In this document: positions 1 to 8,600 of the stretch, piece by piece
Numbering within the stretch: the stretch's first letter is position 1
How the letters are laid out: each line of letters opens with the position of its first letter
DNA from: Sabethes cyaneus
Taxonomy: Eukaryota > Arthropoda > Insecta > Diptera > Culicidae
Length of the DNA: 64,000 nucleotides
Direction of reading: 5' to 3'
Assembly (NCBI RefSeq): GCF_943734655.1
Contig: NC_071353.1
Location: 23,888,501-23,952,500, forward strand
Notes under the pieces: model-generated
Database searches by the model: none
What the model was told of the DNA's origin: nothing
Seen by the model: the letters and a program-made list of their open reading frames with translations, nothing else
Position numbers and translations under genes: made by a program

Positions 1-1099
1 TTTTAGAGGGAACGATAAAGCTTCCCATTATGATTACCAGAGTATAGTTTTTTCTTTTTTAAAAAGATGCAGAGCACTAAAAAATTAAAAAACAAAAATA
101 TTGTAATTTTTTCTCCCTTGACATTAGAGATCTTCCTTGACATAACGAAAATAACACGTTTCTGGCAACAATGATAACTTTTTCTCACTGGCAACTCTGG
201 TTTGACATTAGAGCAGCTGATCGTTTTGACAGTTACAGCTTCGCAGTTGTCTCTTGTGCTTGTCTGCGTTTTGCTGGTCGTGAGGAAGTGGAACATCAAA
301 TTTGCACTAGTTATCGGATAAAAGTTTTGATTCGGGCAATGTATTCCAATCCATCGATTCACGGTGCTAGACTTTGTCCAAATCTAGTTTGCGCTAATGA
401 CTAAACGATGTCAAACTGATGGCCAACAGTATAATCTCGGTACAATCGACCCCGCAGAACAGTATGAAAAAAAAACGCCAACCGAAACTGGCACCGTATT
501 ATCAATCAGATTGGTATGTTCTGCTACTCCGATGTGAATCAGCAGTAGGGCGAACGGCAGACCAAAAATTTCTGTGCGTTTCTAACTAAACACGGTCGCA
601 TCTTGATTGCGGGTGTTGCATCCGAAAACTGAAGCCATCCACGCTGTGACCAAGTGCAGTCACTACGCTTATTGCTGATTTTGACAAAGGCCTTAATTAA
701 ACTGAGATGACCGGAACCGGAAAATGAGCTGTAAACTCAGAAAATGTTTTAGGTCGCGATTGCCAAGCCATTTCCTGACTTTGCAACTTTTGACTTTTTG
801 ACACACTCACATGAGCGTGAAGGTAAACAAAAAGTGTTCCGTGACATTTCAAGACATACTATGGTTTCTTTTTATAATTCGTGTTGTCTAGACACCGCTT
901 GACACAACCATGCACAACTATAGTTTGTCTATATAAGGTTGCCCAAATGTTTATTTCTTGTTCAAAATTTCACAAAATTAAAAAAAAGGTTTTTAACGGC
1001 AATAGCCTAAAAATATAAAATTGAATATCAAAATATGTGTTCCTAACCCTAACCTCATCGATTCAAGCTAAAAACGACATAGGGCTTTAGGACCCAATT
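1..1099. mobile_element. Repeat family A, copy 1 (cut by window edge), carrying an aminotransferase fragment
   Basis: This stretch matches 25088-26713 almost base for base once a MITE in the second copy is removed. Both copies stop at the same right end (ttaggacccaatt), after which the flanks differ, so the boundary at 1099 is real. In copy 2 the left end is the inverse of that right end (AATTGGGTCCTAAA), indicating a DNA element of about 1.1 kb with 13-14 bp inverted ends. Here the left end lies outside the window. No transposase is encoded, so the element is non-autonomous. Superfamily not determined; no clear target-site duplication was found. Confidence 0.75.
200..665 (+). pseudogene. Captured aspartate aminotransferase C-terminal fragment (copy 1)
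   Basis: Reading + frames gives pieces typical of the C-terminal domain of eukaryotic aspartate aminotransferase: IKVLIRAMYSNPSIHGARL near 320-375, NWHRIINQIGMFCYSDVNQQ near 485-545, then a phenylalanine-rich stretch ending FLTKHGRI near 590, and IHAVTK near 640-655. Family members normally read MYSNPPxHGARI, IGMFC, GRISxAGV and end in AIHxVTK. The order is preserved, but frameshifts and stop codons separate the blocks, so it is a pseudogene. The upstream limit (about 200) is approximate. The same damage occurs in copy 2, so decay preceded element duplication. Confidence 0.75.
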
Positions 1100-1328
1100 A
1101 TCACAACTAATAGTTATCTGTCCGAATTCTTTTTTGATCGCATTTTTCGGTCAGTTTAAACTATATGATCATGCATCCAATTATGCTTTAGTTAAACATT
1201 AAACAAAAATAAACGTTACCATTGAGATTGCAAGAATACTGAGCACTATTATTGAATAGCATTTGTCAATTTGACAGTAAAAGTAAACCCATAATGTAAA
1301 TAACGCTGACGGATGCCTTGACGCGTAA

Positions 1329-1448
1329 AGGCCCGCGCAGAATTAGTACTTTATGGTAGCGTTTGCGAACGATAATCTGTCAAATTGTATGGGAGAACTG
1401 TCAGGTTAACGCAAACGCAACCGTAAAGTACCAATTCTGCGTTGGCCT
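1329..1448. repeat. Short palindromic MITE (copy 1), TAA duplication
   Basis: The 120 bp element starts AGGCCCGCGCAGAATTAGTA and ends with its near inverse (TACCAATTCTGCGTTGGCCT), with inner arms containing GCGTTTGCG. It is flanked on both sides by TAA, which fits a PIF/Harbinger-type 3 bp duplication. A related copy lies at 38253-38379. Confidence 0.65.
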
Positions 1449-1488
1449 TAATTCTGTTTGACCCTCAATCATCGCTCACTGATCTATA

Positions 1489-2148
1489 GACCAAATCAAG
1501 GTGACGTCATTTGGCAGATACTGGCGCCCTTGTTTACATAACAGACGGTAGACTCCAGCAAAGCTTCAGTTATTTAAACGGCAAGTTTGTTGTTTGGAAG
1601 CAATATTACTAAATAAAATAGCTATAACAGGCGTAATGCCTGTAAAATGTTAAACACACATGCAGGCTTGGCATACACTTTTCGCTTTGATTTTGCTCTT
1701 TTGATTACTGCTCCTCAGCCAAGAAGAATTTGAAAAAGTGGTGTAGAGGACATTTGTAAAGCTAGTAATTATCTATAATATTGCTGAAGAAAGTGAAGTT
1801 TTATCTTTAGTATTTACGGCGCTGTAGGGCAGCAATGCCGTTGGTAGCAAAAAGAGCGCTCTTTTCGCTACCAAGAGGGTAGCAGCCTTATAGCGCCAGA
1901 AATACAAAATGCACAGTAATGCTTACTTCAGCAATATTGTAGATAATAACAAATTCTACAAACGCCCCATACATAACTTATTCAAATTTTGCTTGGCAGA
2001 GATGCAGTAATCAAAAGAGCAAAATCGAAGCGAAAAGTGTATGCCAAGCCTGCACAAATGCTACATTTGATATAAACGAAAAAAAAAATGGTTCAAAATG
2101 TAAAAGAGGGTGCCAGTATCTGTCAATTGACAGTATGATGATTTGGTC
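1489..2148. mobile_element. TA-flanked MITE with a large internal foldback (copy 1)
   Basis: The ends are GACCAAATC and GATTTGGTC, flanked by TA on both sides, as in Tc1/mariner-type MITEs. Near the ends lies CAGATACTGGCGCCCTTGTT and its inverse. The interior is itself an inverted repeat: the sequence around 1666-1715 (GGCATACACTTTTCGCTTTG) returns inverted at about 2005-2053. A second inner pair, around 1775-1800 and 1925-1950 (CAATATTGCTGAAG-like), also pairs. Nearly the whole 660 bp could fold on itself. No coding capacity is seen. A second copy spans about 38608-39170. Confidence 0.65.
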
Positions 2149-2149
2149 T

Positions 2150-2633
2150 ATTTGAGTTTTGCCGACCTCCCGGCACGTTGCCATCTTTTTGTGGCTGAAT
2201 CTAAAATGTCAAAAACACTGACCGATAAATCACTTCATAGAAAATCAATGCGACGGCCATTTTTTGTTTGGGGTACAATATCAAGGGGAGCATCTTAATG
2301 GGGATACTGTAAAACTTTCTAGACCAAGATAGAAATGTCGAGGAGGTGGGTTTTACTCTGCAAATTCTTGCAAAAAGGACAGCTATTTGCCATGTTCGTT
2401 CGTGGCAAGCTAGATAAAACCACCGAAATATTTGCTTCCCAGTCCTGTTTGCCCAACAAAATGAAAACCGTAGGTATCGGTTTTCTGCCAAATGACTTTA
2501 AACCTCCGTAGTAGGTACTTGTCTGAATGCCCTATTGTTGTAGGTGTTAGTCAGTAAATGTTGCCGCAGGACTATGTCGCACTACAATTGACTTTTTGTT
2601 CCGGTTTTTTTTCACCAACGTCCCATCCAACAG
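2150..2633. other. Intron sequence upstream of kinase exon, nothing recognised
   Basis: No coding or repeat structure is recognised here. The last 25 bases before 2634 are pyrimidine-rich and end in cag, which fits a 3' splice site for the next exon. Confidence 0.4.
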
Positions 2634-5600
2634 TTGTCGGCGCCACTCAGAGTGAGGACAACTCGCAGATATTCGTGATGAACAACTACTTTGGCATCGG
2701 CATCGACGCTGATCTGTGCCTGGACTTTCACAATGCCCGTGAGGAGAACCCGAACAAGTTCAAGTCGCGTCTGCACAACAAGGGTGTTTACGTAACGATG
2801 GGTCTGCGCAAAATGGTTGGCCGGAAAATGGTCAAGGAGCTGCATAAAGAGCTACGGCTGGAGGTGGACGGCAAGGTGGTGGATCTGCCACCCGTCGAAG
2901 GAATTATTATTTTGAACATTTTGAGGTAGATTTCATGTTTGTGTCAATCATTAACACGTTCTATAAAAACACATTTCTAGCTGGGGCTCTGGAGCTAATC
3001 CATGGGGACCGGAAAAGGAGGACCAGTTTAGCAAGCCTAATCATTGGGATGGAATGCTGGAGGTTGTCGGTGTGACCGGAGTCGTTCATCTTGGACAGAT
3101 ACAGTCTGGTTTACGGTCCGCCATGCGAATTGCCCAGGTGAGTGAAAGCAGTCGAGCAACTAGCTTCAGCAGGATGATGTTTTTACGTTTTTTTAGGGAG
3201 GTCACATCAAAATTCATCTACATTCAGATATACCGGTTCAAGTCGATGGAGAACCATGGGTTCAGAGCCCTGGGGATGTAGTGGTATTGAAGTCTGCTCT
3301 AAAGGTATGTTTATTTTTTTCCAGCGTTAGCCTTTGTCCTCACGGAACATACTGTAATTAAACTTGCATGTGTTGCTTTATTACTTTAACAAAGTACCCT
3401 CTAGTCAGTCACCAATCATATCAATAATTTTACTTCCGTAGTATAGTTCGAAGTTTTGATTTCCAATATCGTTCAAGTCACTCTGCTTGTTCTTAACCAT
3501 TGATCATGTCACGTGAAAATGCATGTAGTACAATAATCACGTCATCAGTCGGACAATTAATTTCTCATTTCGTGCTGTCCAGCTGCCGTGCAATCTGGCA
3601 TATTTTATCGATTTTTTTTATCGTCAAAGAATCCCGCGTTCCACCGTAAATATGCTCCATTTTCCTTTGGCACACAGTTTTGTTCAGTATCGCAGAAAGT
3701 GACATAAAAAGCCTTTTTATTAGATTTAGGCTAATAAAATCCTAATATCTTGAACTTCAGAATGACGTTGAGATGGTCTAGAGGTATTGCAAAGAGATTT
3801 TATAGCAACAGTTGAAATAGTTTTCTTCGCTTATTGTTCAAACAAAAAAAAGAAACAAATCACAATCTACGGCTGTCTTCATTACTAGTAGGTATGCTGT
3901 ACTTCTTATGAAATATGGAAATGGAAAAGAAACTTTTAGGGATACTTTAATCATAATGAAGTCATTAAAAACAGTGCTCTGAAAGTGTATAGGACAAAAA
4001 TGCAATTTGCATGGAAAAAATATTGGTAATGGCTCAATACTAGCTGAGGTCTTTTGGTACAAACTGCACCCCGTACACTTGATACTATTGCAGAACATCC
4101 TTGCTGTAGTAACAGGTCGCAAGATCTTGACAAAACATCATTGCCAGCTACGTCATCTTACAAATTATTTATGAAAATTTGCCGAGAATTTAATTCGAAG
4201 CTCATTCAATGGCTATAGTACATTACGTTAAAAAATAATAGGCCCTGCAGAAAAACTTACTTTTCATCAACTTCGAACACCAGCTGAACGTTCATCTTCC
4301 AGCAGAACAGAGCACATCCAGCTAATGTGGGGCATGGCCCGGAGTTAACGATCCGGTTTTCTGGTAAACTAGCGGTTGCACCATTGTGCAACCTTTTCTA
4401 TTTATTGCTAAGTTTTGAACTACAACAAAAATCCAAGACTTCGTCGAAAGTTACGCGTCCACGTCTCATGTCCGTAAAGAGCCATCGGGATACTTAGTGT
4501 TCTGTAGAGCGCTGATGTTGAAGGATTTGGCAAATTACAAAACATCTGCTGGTTATAATAATCTGTAGAAAACCCTATTCGCAGACGCAATTGGGTATAC
4601 CGTCGATTCAGGCGAAATTGATCACCGGCAACTAACCAGCAAAAACTCATTATTCTACGTTTATACCAATTCATAAAGCTGAATATGCACCTATTCACTA
4701 TTTTACAAGGAAGCGACTGATGATCAGCAAGGTCAACAAAAATAAACGGCTTCTTTTTGCCAAAAACCACATCAAAAATCCCCTGGAGTTCTGAAAGCAT
4801 GTCATCTGGTCAGATGATTCAAAATTTAAGCTCTATCAGAACAATCGACGACTAAGAGTTTGTCGGAAGAGCGATGAGGTGCTCCAAGATAGACATCTAC
4901 AGTCAATAATGAAGCACGGCGGTGGAAACATTATGTTTGGGGCTGTTTCTCATAGTTTGGCGCAGGAAATTTGGACCAAATCAACGGCATTATGACGGCA
5001 GACGGATATATCGAGATTTTGTGTGGGAATTTGGAGGAGTCGATGCTTAAAATGGAACTGGATAGTAATTATGCCTTCCAGCAAGACAACGACCCCAAGC
5101 ACACAGCGATGAAAACACGAGAATTCTTCCGGTCATCCTGCATCAAATTAATGAAATGGCCACCCCAAAGCCCCGATTTGAACCCAATTGAAAATCTCTG
5201 GGTTATATTTGACAACAAGGTGGATAAAAGAGATGTGACAAACAAACAAACGTATGTTGCAGCCCTGCAAAAGGCTTGGGACCCACAGTAACTCCGAAAC
5301 TTCGTCGAAAGCATGCCAAAGCATCTTCAGTTGGTGTTGGTTTAGTTGAAAATTTCTTTCATACTGGGGGTGGATCCTTTTTTGTGCCGGTCACTGTACT
5401 ACGGATCGAATTTTTACTCTCCGGCAAATCCTCCAGAAATGTCGGGAGTACAACGTGCCCACGCATCATATTTTTGTGGATTTTTAGAGCAGCATACGAT
5501 ACAGTTGAACGCAAACAGCTATGGCAGACAAATGCGCGAGTACGGGTTTCCGGACAAACGGACGTGGCTGATCAAAGCTTCCCTGGAGCGAGTGATATGC

Positions 5601-8600
5601 TACGTGCGCGTTTCATGGACACTCGCAAGTCCTTTCGAATCGCGCAGAGGGTTGCGGCAAGGGGATGCACTATCCTGTATGTTTTTCAATATCGCTATTG
5701 AAGGTGTGATCTGGCGAGCGGGTATCGAAACGAGAGGAACGATCTTCAGCAGGAGTAGCCAACTCCTAGCCTTTGCAGATGACCTCGACGACTAAGGTTT
5801 CTACCTTGGAACGGCGGAGGCAATCTACGCCAGACTAAAAACGGAGGATAGGAGGCTTGGATTGTTTATTGTATAAAAATATCAACAGGCCTCTTGGCCC
5901 CGCTGATACACTTAACCTAAGAATCTACGAGCTACTGCCAGGAATCGAGTTTTCGTACCTCGCGGCTAACGTTTAAGTCGAAGCTAGGTATAAAGCGATT
6001 AAAATGGCGTTGCAGACCGGTGATTGTGCTGAAGGTGCTGTAGTTGGTTCGCCGATGCGGTACTCGTAAAAATGGACCATTACGTAGGACACGACTTTGA
6101 TCGTATATGTTGAGATTTGCGAGTAGACAAGGGCAATCTACTCTCGAGGTCAGCAAATCGGCAACAACTAATGCTCTGATCACATCACGACGAGTGTTCC
6201 AAAGGTCGAGATCGATGAGTCTGCAGCGTTTTTCATAGCATGGCAGCTGATAGGGGTCGTTCCAGGGCCATCTCCGAAGAGCGAAACGTATGAATCTGCG
6301 CTGCACAGACTCGATTCGGTCAACTCCATTTTGGTAATAAGGACTCCACACTGGAGCGCAGTACTCAAGATTGGACCGGACAAGAGCGCAGTAGAGAGCT
6401 TTGAGACAGTAGATGTCGTTGAAGTTCTTGGCGATCCGCATAATCAATCCCAGATTCCTGGAGGCCTTATCGACAATAAATGCGATATGCTGATTGAAAT
6501 CAAGCTTAGAGTCAAGCAGTATTCCCAAGTCCTTGATACAGTTTTCGCGACGTAGAGACACGTCTGATAGCACGAAGTCGAAGGCGAGAGGGTTTAATTT
6601 CCTGAAGAATGTATTTGTTTCACATTTGTCGGAGTTAGGCAGCATGCGTTATGTGTTGCAGGAACGCGCCGTCGGACTGACTATCGACTTTAGCAGCTTC
6701 AGATCGTCGGCAAAAGAGAGTCGCGGGCATTGAAGCAGAGAGTTGACATCGTTGAAGTAGACGAAGAAGACCAAAGGTCCGAGATGGCTACCTTGTGGAA
6801 TTAGAGAGAATTAACAGTGAAAGGTCTGCAGGTAAAACCATCGATGGTGCCGGTCGGAGAGGTATGAATTAAACTATTGTAGCAACGAGCCTTTGATTCC
6901 GAGTTTGGCCAGTTTGACGATTGCGATTCGATGGTTCAATTCGTCGAAAGCAGTGGAATGGTCCGTGCTAATAACGTCCGTCTGCGACTGGTCGTCAAAA
7001 TTTTTTATCACGTCGGACGTAAGAGTTAGAAGATTGGTTGTCGTGGACCGCTTGGGCATAAAGCCGTGTTGATCGTCTACGACAAATTGCTTACAGGATG
7101 CGAATACAGGTGCATATACGACAAGCTCGAACACAACAAATCAATGGTTAAAAGTGTTACAAATCAATGCGTCGAAAGCCAAATATGTTATTTTATTTAT
7201 TAAGTTTTTTTTTTATTGGGGCTTTCAACCAGTGGCTGGTTCGCCACAAAGACCAAATATATGGTAGGAAGAGGCTCCAGAGAAAACAACGTTTGCCTCC
7301 CACGGACAGCGACTGGCGATGAACTGAAAGTGGTTGATGAGTTCGTATATTTGGGATTGCTGGTGACCGTCGACAATGATACGCGTAAGGAGATTCAACG
7401 ACGCATTCAAACTGGAAGCTGATACTACTTTTTCCTTCGCAAGACGCTTCGATCAAGCAGCATACGCCGCCACAAAAAGCTGACGATGTACAAAACGTTA
7501 ATCAGACCGGCAATGCTCTACGAACTTGAGACAGTAACTTTTTTTACGGAAGACCTACGTCCACTTGCCGTATTTGAACGAAAGGTATTGCGGACTATTT
7601 TTGGCGGAGTACAAACGGATAGCGAAGAGTGGCGGAGGCGTATGAATCACGAACTTCAGGCCCTGCTTGTAGAGATTCCCATCGTACACCTGGCAAAAGC
7701 TGGGAGACTACGGCGGGTCGACCACGTCACAAGGATGCCGGACGACTGTGTAGTGAAATACGTTCTCTTCAAAAACCTCTCCGGCACCAGCAATAGAGGG
7801 GTCCAACGTGTTAGATGGCTCGACCAGGTTGGCTTGCGTGTGTCGAGACGCTCAACGAATTGGAGACGAGTAACCCATTACCGATTCAGTACAGATTCAG
7901 ATTTTTTTTAATTTTTTGACGGCTTTGGAAGAACTTTGGGAAACACACGTGGCCTCTAGACCGATTTAGTTAAGGGTTAATTTTATGTTTCGTTTTTGAA
8001 TAATACCAGCTCTCAGAGAACCTATGAAGGCTGCAGAAATCATGAAGAAAATCATGGTTACAGTCTTCAGAAGTCGTAAATCAATGTTAACCCTCTAACG
8101 GGTAAGACCGTCTAGAGACGGCCTTCGCTTTTGGAGCTCCAGAGCCACATACGAAATTTCTTTTTAATTGGCAATATGCAAAATGTGTTCAGATTTCTTG
8201 ACATTTTGATACTATCATAACAGTCTGACCATGCATTCAAAAGTTATCATTTTTCAAAAACAAAAATTCCGAAAAATTCCGAAAATAATTAATGCGCGAA
8301 TATTCCTTTTTTTTACTTTTGAAGGAAAAGGACATTTAGAACAAAATGATTGACCTAAACAATTTTTCTATGAGTAAATCTCATGCATTATTTTAATTTT
8401 GTAATATATCTGAATTGAAAAAATATCTGGGCAGAGTGTTAGACATGAAAAAAGAAAAGGAAAAATTGGACTTTTTCTTACCTGGCGCTGCTCCAGATAA
8501 TTATTTTTTGCATGAAAATCAGAACGTAAGGTTTTTTGTGTGTACTTTCATGATAAAATAGTCATTAGCTTGATCGCATCGTTTTTACGGTGTTGCCCGT

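Noticed and set aside
3..362. 119-codon - strand frame in repeat A
   Set aside because: It is the reverse of the aminotransferase fragment and promoter-like flank; no protein family recognised.
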